A stretch of DNA of 64,000 nt from NCBI GenBank assembly GCA_030411725.1, contig MU839840.1:434001-498000 (forward strand). The letters run 5' to 3'. The stretch's first letter is position 1. Each line of letters opens with the position of its first letter. The DNA comes from Echria macrotheca (Eukaryota; Ascomycota; Sordariomycetes; Sordariales; Schizotheciaceae). Below the pieces are notes generated by a model, which made no database searches, had not been told where the DNA came from, and worked only from the letters and a program-made list of their open reading frames with translations. Shown here piece by piece: positions 47,301 to 59,397 of this stretch. A program made the position numbers and the translations under genes.

Positions 47301-49483
47301 GAATCCGCAGTGGTCTGGCCAGACAGGATGCGCCCTCGAATCGCGAACCCAGACGGACACTGCACCCGCCATTGCCCTTCTCCCCCGCTACCTTACCTAT
47401 ACGATGCCATGCCCAAGCCCCCCTCTATTAGACGTCGGTATAGAGAAGCCGGGACACTCCGTGGCGCTGTTTCATCGGACCTAGCTCCGGAATTTGCTGA
47501 CGAGGCTGGTCGATCAGATTAGAGCCCAGCCCCAGACCCTGCGCGCTGTGCAAGGGTTGTAAATTGGACGCTTGGGATGACAAGGGTCGAGCTTAAGGTC
47601 AGTCGGACCAATCCCCTGCTGTTGCTAGTGGCAAGCCACACCCAGAGAGAGACGGTAGGAGGGGCTCCTGTCGACGGGACAAGAGACATACATGGCCGAC
47701 TTTCTTCCTGCCTTCCCGCTGCCAAAGCGCCACTGGGTCTGGCAGGCTGGTGAGGGCTGCGGAGTCGAAGCCGGTGTGCAAATAGCTGGGTGGCATCGCC
47801 ATGGATCATACCTGGACGGAGACGGCAGAGATGGCGGCCCCGAGGAAGGAGCAGCACTGGGACTTGGATTTGGCAAGCTGTATTGTGCTGACCACGGCCC
47901 CGCCGCGAAGCAGGCACGGCATTCGCTGCTCAACTACCTGAACCGCTGCGACAGCTCGCTCGACGGAGCAGACGAGCTTCGGATGAGTCAACCACTTCCC
48001 AACAAGGTATTTGCTGTCCCGTTTGCATCCCCCAACAGCCCTCGCGATTTCGTCTTGTTGTTGTATTTTTCGGTTTTTTTTTTTTTTTTTTGGCTGTGCT
48101 GCATGCGGGGAGATGGCCGGATGGCAGAGGCCGCAGACCTCACGTAGGTTCGTTCGGCAGGTGCAACGACCGAGGATAACTAGCTCGCCCCGCTGTTCTC
48201 TTCTGCCTTCTCGGTCTCGGGCCACGGCCGGGAGGGACGCCAATATAGGCGCAATCAAAGCCGATACGACGCCAATCGCTCGTGGTGCAAACCATCATAG
48301 CAGAAACACCTGAAGACGACAATGGGCGGGGCCGCTGCAGTCGCTCCCGTCTAGGTTGTGTCAAAGGTCGGCAGAGGTGGAGGTGGGCAAGGGATCGAAA
48401 GTTTTCGGAACATTCCAAGGTTAGTTGACAGCCTCGAAAGCCACAATCACAACCGCATCCTATTCCCTGCCCCTCATCACCCCTCCTCCCTTGGCTGTCC
48501 GGGAGCCCATTCGGCGAGGCTGGCTCTGGATGCTACCATGATCATCCCCGATCTGATGGCCAGGACCAAGCGCGCCATGCGGCCCGAGGATTTCGGCAAG
48601 TCTGGCTGCCGCCCATCTTGACGGCGCCCATCTTGACGGCCGGCCGACACACCTTGAGAACAGCAAGCCGCACACACCAGCACAGCACAGCACTACCAAG
48701 CCAAGTGTCAAGTTTGCTGCCGATTTTTCTTTTTCGTGCTCTGCGTCAAAGGGGTCGACAGCGCCAAGATGCAGCCTCTTTGCCGTGGATCGGTATGTGT
48801 ACGACCTGAGAGGTTCCATCCCGGCGCTGCTAAGGGGAGTGACTGCAACCCATGCCTGCTGGCCGCTGCTTTTCGGTTCCGACTGGCCTGTGTCTGGACA
48901 GGCTTGCAGTTGGTCGCGATGGAGGCGGCCCAGCCGTGACGCGGATGTACCTCTGCAGGCTCGATGGTACCTCGTTGTACTGGATGTCACTGGCAGCTCT
49001 CTCTCTCTCTTTCTCGGCGGGACAAATGGCTCGTCGGGGGATTCTCTATTGAACCAGCAACCGGAGCTACCGGTACCTCCCGTCGCAGCTGCGATTCGCA
49101 AGCAAAAACCTTTCGGCCTTACTGCATACGCCTTCTCGCTCCCGGGTCTCTCGTCCCCTCTGGCTTCGCCTCTCCCCCACCGCTACTCTGTCGTTGCTGG
49201 GCACTGTGAAGGTGCCTGGCTTTTACCAGTGTCGAGACTGGAGAGGACTGACCGTGCCGCAGGGATCTTTTTTTCTTCGCACCCGCCACCGGCGACAGGC
49301 AGGGTCGACACCTAAATTCTAGGAGCCTCGTCCCCACCTGCAAGCTCGCATCACCGACAGGCCTGACCTCCGCGGCGAGCCTCTTGTCGGCTTTTGCTTT
49401 TTTGATGCATACCCTCGTTCTGTGATGCTGTTTTGTTGTCTTGCCGCGATTCCCCTTGGCCTTTTGGGCGACAGACGTCGAGC
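38362..49483. other. 11-kb gene-free stretch upstream of the VIB-1-like gene
   Basis: Base composition is close to that of the gene-bearing parts, and long open frames occur on both strands by chance (largest 298 codons at 40166-41062, Arg/Ser/Cys-rich). None has a domain, a signal peptide or a coherent splice model. No transposon terminal repeats, tRNA or rRNA were recognised. A TATATA followed by a (GATTC)n run near 46625-46655, a T run near 48.08 kb and CT-rich runs near 49.0 kb are the only local landmarks. It probably holds upstream regulatory DNA and perhaps a non-coding transcript or very long leader. Confidence 0.5.
46639..46655 (+). repeat. (ATTCG)n short tandem repeat
   Basis: Three to four tandem ATTCG units lie just downstream of a TATATA word, inside the gene-free stretch. 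Confidence 0.7.
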
Positions 49484-52045
49484 ATGGTGTTTCTGACAAG
49501 GTGCGTTATTAGCAGGATTTCGGGGGGTCGCCCTCTTGCGGCGGGCTCGAATACCTTGACGCTGACATGCGAGGGTACGTACACTTTTTTTTCCTGTCTC
49601 TCACTCTTTCTGCTTTTACACCCAACGAACCAAGTCGTCTTGGATTGGCTGCAGGGACTCGACACAAGGGCCCAGGCTGCTTTCGCACTTACACGTTTAT
49701 TGCCATCGTCTTTTTATTAGAATGGTTCCATCCCCCAACATTTCTCCCCCCGCCCCCGAAACATCGACGTCGTGGGAACAAGTGTTTTAAACTCCACGTC
49801 TTTTGGTTTTGATTTTTACTTTGTCAGCGGCTCCGGAAAACAACAAATTGCTTTTTGCCTACTTCCTGTCGAGGGCGGCCGAGTCGTGCACAAACCTTCG
49901 AGACGGCTTGCTCTCCCTTTCTCGTTGCTTGCAGCGGGCGCGCGCCGTCTTCGCTCGCCCGCCTCTCGCCGTTGCCGCGACCGCGTAGCGGAGACATGGG
50001 TACTTGCTTCAGCACCGGACGTGCTACCTAGGTGGCATTGGACAGCTTCTGCGAGCATTGCTCCGCTCGTCGCCACGGGTGTCGCGGTGTTGGGCTCCCG
50101 ATCCTGTATCCGGCGGTCCTGTGCGACGTCAAGGTGCTGGCAGTACGACGGCGCCGTCATACCACGGTGTACCTGGTGATTTGCATGGGACTACACAGCA
50201 CCAAGGTACAGCAGTTGTGGATGCCGGGCTTGATAACGACCCCCCGTGCATGGCACTGTCTGGCTGGCCTCGCGTGCTGACCCGTACCTTCTTAGTTATA
50301 CCCAGGAATCCGCTAGCTCGCTGTCCACCTTGGAAGCTTCGGCCCAGCCTTCGACCTTCTTAAACTTGATACCTCCGCCCGTCACCCCCTACTCCCCGGA
50401 GGGCGGTCATTTCTACTCGGCCGCTCCCACGCTCTTCCCCGGCCTGGACGTCAGGCCCCGACTGGGTTCCAAGTACGTAGCACCCCGATGGCCGAGCACC
50501 ACGTCGCCCCCTCGACGGCGCACCTGGTCGATCCGAGAAGCTTACATATGTAGCAGTAGTACGTCTGGCCCGGGCATGGCACAAGCAGCCCCTCGCTCCA
50601 CAACGCTGCCACACCCAGGAAGCCAGCTGAGCACGCGAGACATTTACTCTTCGGCAACCCCTTCGTACCGGAGACAGCCGGACCACCACCTGCCGCGGTC
50701 CCCGTCCTTCCCGGCGATACGCCGCCACCCCCTGACCTCGCCCACACCCAGCCCGGTCACATACAACTCCCTCAGGATGGACGGCAGTGTCTACGGGTCC
50801 AAGGCCCCGCAGAACATCCCTCCTCTCAACTCGATGGTCTCGCTTGGCCACCTATCCTACCAGGATCCGGGCCAGACTCCTATCAAGGTCGACATCAGCG
50901 GCATCATTGACAAGGGTTTCTTCCTCGCCGACAATGAGTGGACCTGCTACAGACGCAACTACTTCTCTTGCGTTTGCTCCTACTCCATCACGCCGCCCCC
51001 TCACGGATACACCAACGTGGGCATGCACTTCCTGCGGAGCGGCGACCAGCAGCCGTTCCAGGTCTACGGTTTCGCCATGTGCATTTCAGCCGTGGTTGCT
51101 GACAACGACAACCTTTCGATCGAGCTGGTCCAGCACACGCCCAAGCGAGACAAGGGGCCGATTGCCAAACCGGAGAAGGTGCGTCTGGCACCCAAGCCGC
51201 CGCAGACGAGCCACCACCCGATCAGCAACATGTACAATGGCCCGAGCGGTGAAATGGCGTCGTCGCGCGCCTACGATCAGGGTTTCGGAACGCAGAGCAA
51301 CCTGACCAACGAGCACACGTTCGAGCGGATCCAGTTCAAGCAGGCCACGGCGAACAATGGCAAGAGACGGGCCGCCCAGCAGTACTACCATCTCATTGTT
51401 GAGCTGTGGGCCGATGTGGGTTCGCAACACGCCGACCAGTTCGTCAAGGTTGCGTACAAGAAGTCGGCCAAGATGATCGTCCGGGGCCGTTCTCCGGGCC
51501 ACTACCAGTCGGAGCGGCGCGCCAGCACCAGCAGCGGGCCAGGGGGCTCGGCAGGCGGAAGTATCGCGGGCGCTGGCTACGCGTCGGGGGTGATGGGATC
51601 TGGCGACTACTCTTCTACGCAATCCATGATGCAGGGCGGCTACGGCACCACCTACGACCCCAGGGGCTATGGCGGAACGAGGCACCACCAGGAACTGTCG
51701 ATGGAACCCATTATCTCGGCCGAGGAATGCAAAGCCATCACGGAGCCCAAGGCGTACCAGTACTACGCGGCACCAATCTACGAGGGCGAGCAGGATCCCA
51801 GACAGCACCAGGTCGAGTTGTTCTCTCACGGACGTAGCGAGTCGGAAAACAGCGCCGCGGCAACTATGTCGAGCGGCTTTGACCCGACCAAGGTGAAGCC
51901 CGAGACGGATAGCGGCTTACCGAGTCTGTACTACACTGGCACCTCGTTCTACTCGCAGCGCTGTGGAAGGTTCGAGGGCAAGCCGAGCTCCGCTGGGTAC
52001 TATCCAACGGCTATTCCGCCCACCTCGACGATGAGTATGACGTGA
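49484..52045 (+). CDS. vib-1: NDT80/PhoG-type transcription factor, VIB-1/XprG-like
   Basis: The main coding part is 50296-52045 and includes an NDT80/PhoG DNA-binding domain at about residues 170-395: DISGIIDKGFFLADNEWTCY, RNYFSCVCSYSI, FERIQFKQATANNGKRRAAQ, QYYHLIVELWADVG. This is the pattern of Neurospora VIB-1 and Aspergillus XprG, which control secreted proteases, carbon/nitrogen starvation responses and heterokaryon incompatibility. No in-frame ATG opens the frame before the domain-bearing exon, so the start lies upstream. A 17-nt exon 49484-49500 (ATG, then donor GTGCGT) would give MVFLTS-YTQES in phase with the acceptor at 50295. This exon is a proposal. A second intron (50473-50556, 84 nt) is likely, giving 560 residues. 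The C-terminal third is Gly/Ser/Tyr/Gln-rich, as expected for an activation region. Confidence 0.82.
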
Positions 52046-55000
52046 TCAAGCGACGACTCTGCCAGCATCGGTTCTCGACGTCCTCAACTGCCAATAATGT
52101 TACGTACTACGATCGAGACTCTCGTTTCAACATTTCTTTTCTCTCTTCCCTACGCATGCGGTACAATTTTCTTGGTGCCTCACCTGTTACAATTTTTCTC
52201 TTGTTACGAGATCAAGACCGAAAAAGCCGGCTAGGGAAAGGTACGGATAGCATTTACAGGTTAAGCTAGGTTGGTTTCTCTCATCTTCGGAGGCTCCTCT
52301 TGATATCTTTTTCCTCTTAGATCTTCTCTTCCCACTTTTATTTTTTTGTCTTTCTCTCCATACCGGTTTTTCTTCCTTTTCTTGTCTGGGATTTTGTGGA
52401 CATCTGGAGTACACCAAAAAGTGAACGGCGCAAAGGATGGTCCATGACATTTAATTAGGGACTGGGAAATTTGGGCTTGGTTGGGTTGCCGCGGAGCAAC
52501 ACCGTGTTATGCAGTATGGGAAACAAAGCGGCGAGGGTACATGCCGCGGTCACGATAAATTGGCACGCGCAACGGAACGGGTTTTATTCCATCACATCTC
52601 TTCGGTTTCGCTCATGGACAGCATAGGGGTTCTACTGGGAATTGGCAGAAAGGGGGCGCGAGATATGGTATATTCATTGCAAGGATGCAGGATACCCGGG
52701 ACTTACTGTTTTTCTTTATTATTTTCCTGCCTCAATTCCCTTCAACTCATTCTCCTTGGTTCGGAAATGCACGGGGCGAGTTCATGGCGACGGAGATTCA
52801 TGGACGGGTACCTGGTGGCCCGGGACGAATGGAACTTTGGGTGGAGCATCTTCATGTACGGCTCCTGCAGCCGATGGAAGGAAGGAGGGAGAGTGGTCGC
52901 GGCCGGCAATGCCATGGCATAATCTGGCGGCTCGGGACACGCACCGTTTGGGAGCCCAGAAGGGGCACTCGGCTTGTTTTCTCGGACTTTCTTGTCTCTC
53001 TTTGTTGGTCTCGCTTGGCGGGACCTTGTTAACTGCTACTCTCTATCTGTACGGATCATTAGGCAGCGTCAATGGGAGGCACAGCTAGACCGTTCCCGCG
53101 GCAAAGCTCGACTCGGACGCAGCCCCGATGTGACACGAACGGCGCGCTGAAGCCCCATAGAATACCTGGCGCGCAATGCCAGCCGCGAAACCCCGTTTTG
53201 GGGGGTGATTGACGTGGTACAGCACACTGTGAGGCGCCACGGCACGAGATGGCTCTTTTTGCCCAGTGATGTGCATTGTACGATATCGAACTCTTAGTCC
53301 AAAATCAAGTCGTTGTAGCAATTGTCTCCTCTCAGCCCAATTCCCAATCCTTCCTTGTCTCACCTTACACGACTTCGGAAGGAGCCGTGCTCGGCACCTG
53401 GGCGGCTGCCCACCACACATACCGTACCCCCATTCTTCAACAGCGCCTTCCGCAGGAGACTTGCAAAACCAGCAGACGAGAGCAGTCGCGGTCGAGGATC
53501 GGTAGCCCTGCTGACAAACAGGAATGGGGCCATCTTTGAGGCAGGGGTGAATCACCACGCTTGCTCAGCAAGGCCCTTCCCTGCCAAACTGAGGGGGGTA
53601 AGCTGCAGACCAGAAAACGGGCAAGCAACCAACTGCGCAACTATTGATAGTGGGGCAATTTGAAAGGGCTACATAGCTAAGAACATCGGATTGCCCGGTG
53701 AGCAAGCTGCCTATGCGCGGCTGCGCAGCAGCCCTCGAGACTGACCGCTTTTCCCTTTTCTCTACTGTCACGACAACTCGCTCTTACACATGGACCACAC
53801 ACTCCTTCATCTACCGACGAACGGCTAGCGAGGCCATGGGGCAGGCCGCACCCCGGTGCAAACGGGGATAGAAAGGCCGGCGATAAATTACGTGTCCGAT
53901 AAATGGTGGAGGGGGAGACGCCGGTAAGGGCTGAAAGAGGCAGCATCTTCACGCACTATGACTTGCATGAACCTAACTTGGGCAACGTCCCGGAACGCAA
54001 GCCGCTCTGCCAACAAGGCAGTCTGGCGGTCGAGTCCCCTCCCCTCCCCCCCTTTATCGCTCCGACTGCCGACTAGCTCTCACTCGCCGACTCGAACATG
54101 CCGTCACCTCCCGGGCCGAAAGCACTGTGTAGAAACACTGACCACCCCGCCGCACATTCTGGCCAACCCCGACTCTCTTTCCAGGCAGCGAGAAACCGGG
54201 ACCGGTCAGTGATGCCGCAAGCAAGCAACGGCTCGGTCGCAGGAAAGATGCTGAACACCAGGGCGGCAAATACCAGAGCAGGTTGAAAAAATGGTCTTCC
54301 CAAGCAATTTGTGGCCGCGCAAGTTGCTCCCTTTGGCTCAATCGACTCGACAGCTGTGCCAGAGGTAGTAGCTCGTGCCGGGACAGTCCCAAGGGAGCGG
54401 TTTGCTAGGTCCGCTCGACGTGTCTTTGCACATCGGGAGTTGCAGTCTAATTCAGCTCTGTTTGCTGATTCGTGCATCTGGTACGGTTTGTTGGCTCCCG
54501 CTGCCGTTACCGATGCCGAACGAGGCAGGCAATAGACAAGCTGTTTGCTCGACGCCTGTTCCCGCCTGGGTCTCCCTCTCGCTGCACGTTGCTTCGCGTA
54601 CCGTACCTTTCTCTAGCATCTCCAGCACGCATCTCGCCGGGACCTCGCTTCCACCGACAGGAGCACGCCAAGGCTGACAAACGGGCTGCGGCGACGCGGC
54701 TGGAAAATCAGAGAGCGGGACCCATGGAAAGGCAAACTGACAGAGAGGGCTTCCTGTGGCGATGTCTGGAGGAGCGCTGTGTCGGTCTTGGTCCGCAGCG
54801 AGACAAGCTGGCGTGGTTGTCCAAATAAGGTTTTCGGGGACTAAAATGGTCGAGGAACGCAGCAGCGCCAGTGCTCCAATGCCCTGTCAAATCGGCGACG
54901 GCCCCTTTTTCTCGGCTGCTCCCAGCACGCACGACCAGGAAACCGCCGCTGCTTTTGTCGGCGCCAAGGCGCTCCAGAAGCTCCCTTCCCGCACTTGGTG

Positions 55001-58000
55001 TTGTGACACAACTGCTATTCCTCTGCGGACTCGTCTGCAGCAGACTCGGGCATTCGATCTCGGGTCGACGCCGCCTTTCGAATATCTATCTGTCACACGT
55101 CAATTCACCAGCTTCCTTTCTGGCTCTCCAGGACTGAGCATGGAACAGGAAACCACCACGCCGATCTCCAGCCAGCCACGACACAATCACGCACGCGAAA
55201 GCTTCCGAATCAATCAACCCGCACCGATCCTGACCGACATGAGGGGCTATGTCAGCGTCACAACGCGTCGCGTCCTCGGAGACCTTGGGCTGGCAGAAAT
55301 GCACAAGGCCAAATCGGAAAGCTAGAGGCCATGCTAATCTCGATGGCAGAGGCTGCGAGACGACGGCCCAAGAGACGCGTCTGATGAGCACGGCTGTGAC
55401 GCCGTGCATGGTGTGGGTCGTTCAAAGTACTCAGAGGGGGCCAAAGGTACCTGGCGTTACACGCTGCGAGCTTCGTTTGAATTCCCTCGCCGTCTTCCCG
55501 GCCCGCCATCTCGCCAAGCCATTTTGCAGCTCACCGACTTTGCAGACCGGCTCGACCGCGTACGGTACCTACACAGCGATGAAATAGTTTTGGAGTCGTC
55601 GTGCCGTCATAGTTGCCTGATTGCACCCTCACAAGCGAGCTGAACTGCACACTCATAAGTGAGCTGGGTGGGCATAGAAGAACGGTTAGAGGGCGTCATC
55701 CCACCCGTGCTTCTCCTTGCGCCGTATCACGCTGCACCACCCACAAAAGAACGGGACCCGAGACCCAAGAGCAGAGAGTGTCCAGTCACAGGCTGCACTG
55801 CGTTCCGGCGATCTGGCCGGCATGCAGTGGAAACAGGGACCTTTACTCAGCACCGCACTGCAGCCACGAAAACTGGCTCTCCAACGTTCGGACGGGGGTC
55901 GATGAAAAGGCAAAAGCGAGAAAGATCGTGATGGAAGAGGGGTGGGATCCGACGGGCTCTCTCTGCTGGCCTGCCTGCCGCCGCGGACATGCCTGGTCTC
56001 GGCATCTTTTCGAATGCCGGTTGGGCAAAGATGTGAGGGACATCAGCCAACCGGCTGCTAGGGATGATGCTCTGATTTTCAAAAGTTCCCCATCAATGCG
56101 TTGACGAATGCTACGACGAGGCTCAGAAATGATATCGTTTCCGGACGAGGACGGCCGGCCCGCGGTTGGGCCGGAGTAGACTGACCGCTTGATCGAGTCA
56201 TAGCCATCCCAGAACAAGGCGAATCGGAAGGGCCCAGGTCCCTATTTTCCCGCTTTCTCGTTCTCTCGGACAAGTCTCGCTTCTGGATATTTCTACTGGC
56301 TTTTCTCTTCGCTGCGTCATTTCCATTGGCGAGTGGGGGGGCGAACAAGAGGATGATGCTCTGCCGTTGGGGGGGTATACCGCCCGAACGGGGGAGGGGG
56401 TTACACGGCGTCATCCCCTTCCGCTGACAAGGCTCAGCCCTACCTATCCACGTCTGTTTCCCCAGTATTTCGGGTGCCCGCTGGGCTGCTGGTTGTTTTT
56501 CTGTCATGGCTACACAAGGTGTGCAGCGAGCGGCTCGTCTGCGATGGGACTATCGGTCCGTTACATTTCTTTGACCGGTCTATGCCAAGCGGTGAAGCAG
56601 AAGAGCGGCATCTGACGGAAATTTGGATGATAGGAACCGATGACGGTACAGCCTACCTGCCGGTAACTATGCGGGAGGATTCAGCCCTGAGTGTGGGCCG
56701 GCGAATGCCGATGGGTGGGTGGGTGAGTGCGTGGGTGTATGTTGGGGTAGGTATGTATTGCTGACTGGGACGTTGGCGGCGAGCTCATCCCCAGTGGTTT
56801 TTCTGCAGACTGCCTCACGAGAATCCCATGCATGGTAACAACTAATCGACATGGCAGAAACCAGGTGACATTTCATGTTCTATACAGTCATCATCATGTC
56901 GACTAGTTTATTCTCGGATGCGCAATAATTTTGGGGTGGATCCGGCACGGTGATACCGAACGTTATTCTACCAGCAGCAGACAGACCACCACGTTTTCGT
57001 TTCAAAGAGGCACAGACAGACAGAATCTCACGTTGGATGTCAACTGATGGGCGCACGCAGATGAATGGCCCGAGTAAGGAAGGCATGCCGGTATAGACGT
57101 TGATAGTGGGAATGGGAATGGGAAGTATAATCTGAAAAGTGCTAGCAGGTTCCCGCCGTCATCAGCCTCATCGGCGCTTTCAAAGAGTACGTAAGCTACG
57201 CCCTTCCTGTATAAAAGTTCGTTTGCTAAGACTAGGCCAGATTCGGGCCACCGTACCGGTCGGTGATTAGGTCGGTGATTAGAGGCGGCCGGGCCCGGAG
57301 TTATGGGGATTTTCTTTTATGTCGGGGTGGTGGCTCCGGCTGACCGGCTGACCGCAGTTGTTGTGTTACCAACCCCCGTTCCCGGTCTTATCTCGATTCA
57401 GAGGGGGTTCGGGGTTTGGGGGCCGGTCAGACGGGGGAGGGGGGGTGGAGGGGTCGGCCGCTCCGGCACGGGGGTTCTGGTCCGGGTCCGGGTGTAAGAC
57501 GGAGGAGGCATGTATCACGTTTTTTTGTGTTGCTGCAAAAAAGGGGCAAACCACACCATGATGTTCCGGAATATTACCTTGGTAACGTATTGGCAAGCAG
57601 GAAGTGTATAGTCGGCGCCAAGAAATTATTTTTTTGCTTTTTCCCGGGATGGTTAGAGGAACGTTTAGTTGAATCCTTCCGCCAGTACGGAATATACTAA
57701 CTACCTTTTGGCAGCGCGGCTCTTATGTAGCGTGCATAGGTTAAGCTACGAACATATGAACCACTGCCGGGGGAAGCGGTTAAGACGGGTAGGAAGGTAA
57801 CCGGGTAGGTTGGTGATTTACTTTCAATGGTCCCGGGGGGGTCAGCAATTTTAAAGAGAATGGTCTGCTGCCCCGAGTCTAGACAAGACTGGCTGGCGCG
57901 AGTGTCGGAGGTGATTCTTGGCAAGCCATTTTCTGAATCCTTCTCCTGAAACGTAAAGGGACAGGGTAGATAGGAGATAGCAGGTAGTGAGGCATGGGAA

Positions 58001-58644
58001 CTTCTGCCGGTGCAACACAGCAGGGAAGGGTACTTGTGACATACGCTCTACCGTCTGCCTTGCTTTTCTTGACAGTTCATCTGTTATTGGTTTATAGGTG
58101 CCTCTGAAGTAAATCTGGGGCTGGCTTAGACGCGATGGATAGGTATGCTCCTGCTGAGAGAGGATGCTAGCTACAGCATGCATGGGCTGGCCGCCGCGTA
58201 CGCATGTATGACGTGACCATCGCCACCCATCTTTGATGGTTTCGGGATATCAGCGCGGGGAGGGACTTTGTCTAGGTCCGTCTGGATGGTCCTTTGGTCT
58301 TCTCAAAGACATGAGGCCTAATTGGTAATTCCATGTGATGATGATGAATTACTCTGCCGAAGAGACGGTTTGCGTTGTTGAGGAGATGTTTATGGGGATG
58401 CTTGTGTGGATATCATGGGGGGAATATACCTACGGTAGCTTGTATAGGTATTTAAGGTAGGTATCTATACCGTTGATCTGATCCTTATCCGGATACACAT
58501 AACTTGGAGAGTATAGAGTACAATGAAGAGCCAGAGACTGTCTTCGATGGTATATATAGCGACGTTAAAGACTTTGCCGAGTCGTGCATGATATCGACAC
58601 TAAGGTATAACATTTCAGGCAGCACGAAGTTAATATATCCGCAA
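52046..58644. other. 6.6-kb stretch without recognised genes
   Basis: The first about 400 bases are the T-rich 3' region of the VIB-1-like gene. Beyond, open frames of 60-189 codons overlap on both strands without motifs. Landmarks are a duplicated GTCGGTGATTAG at about 57261-57285, a G-rich stretch near 57430 and a change to AT-richer sequence from about 57.5 kb. No mobile element was recognised. Confidence 0.45.
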
Positions 58645-58721
58645 GCGACACTGGCACTGGGTCTAGTGGTTACCTTCCAAGGTTAAAGGTGGGGAGGTTC
58701 GATTCCTTCCTTCTTGTCGCA
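58645..58721 (+). tRNA. Degenerate tRNA or tRNA-like pol III element
   Basis: A 77-base unit whose ends GCGACA and TGTCGC pair. An A-box-like GGTCTAGTGGTT and a perfect B box GGTTCGATTCC sit in the right order and spacing. The T-arm folds as GGAGG-TTCGATT-CCTTC (one G-U pair). A TTCCAAG loop could present a CCA (Trp-type) anticodon, but its stem has a mismatch. Extra bases flank the D and T arms, so a canonical cloverleaf is not reached. It is either a decayed tRNA or a pol III element. Confidence 0.45.
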
Positions 58722-59397
58722 TAGCAGCAGCATTATTTTCTTTTCTGTATGTTTGCTCTTCTTCACGAACATGGTTCCCAGGTTTGCCGTCAACAACATA
58801 GTGGGTTAGCGTGGTTGAAATGTTCGTTTACGCCGATACGATACCACCCCTCCCTTGATGTTCTCTAAAAATAACAACCACAGATATAAATTTCGAAGAA
58901 TAAGGAAAGGTGTCTTTCTTGCGATGGTATATTCTACGTTTTGGCGACCTTACTTTATCGGAGAAAGGATTTTGGCTAGGTAGATTGGGTTGTGTCGGTA
59001 CCTAGGTATGTTCTTGCATGTTTTGCGGTGTCGGCTTGGCAGTATACCGTCCAGTCTGGGTTCGGGGGGCTCAACGGGAACGGGGACTTTCCATCAAATA
59101 GAGTCCGGACGGGGCTTTCACTGTAGATTTTCTCTTTCCCTCATAGTTTTCGGCCTTCCGCCGTCTGGGAGATATCTTCTATGATGATGTATTACAAGGG
59201 AATCTGGACTGGATGGATGATTGGGCTTCGGCGCTCACCATATCCCTACCGGATATCTACTATATCACGTTTCCCTAGGCTCAGGTAGTACCAAACAAGG
59301 TCCTCTCAACCCATCTTTTAGACGTAGTGAGCGAAACCATTCGCTCTGGGAATCTTTCTTTCCTTCACCTTCGGTCAGGTTGTATACTTGTTCGGAG
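58722..59397. other. AT-richer spacer
   Basis: About 680 bases without a credible open frame. It contains GGTACCTAGGTA near 59000. Confidence 0.45.

Noticed and set aside
38362..49483. Transposon or RIP-mutated repeat as explanation of the gene-free stretch
   Set aside because: GC content is not depressed and no terminal repeats, transposase or reverse transcriptase words were seen. A weak or old element cannot be excluded by eye.
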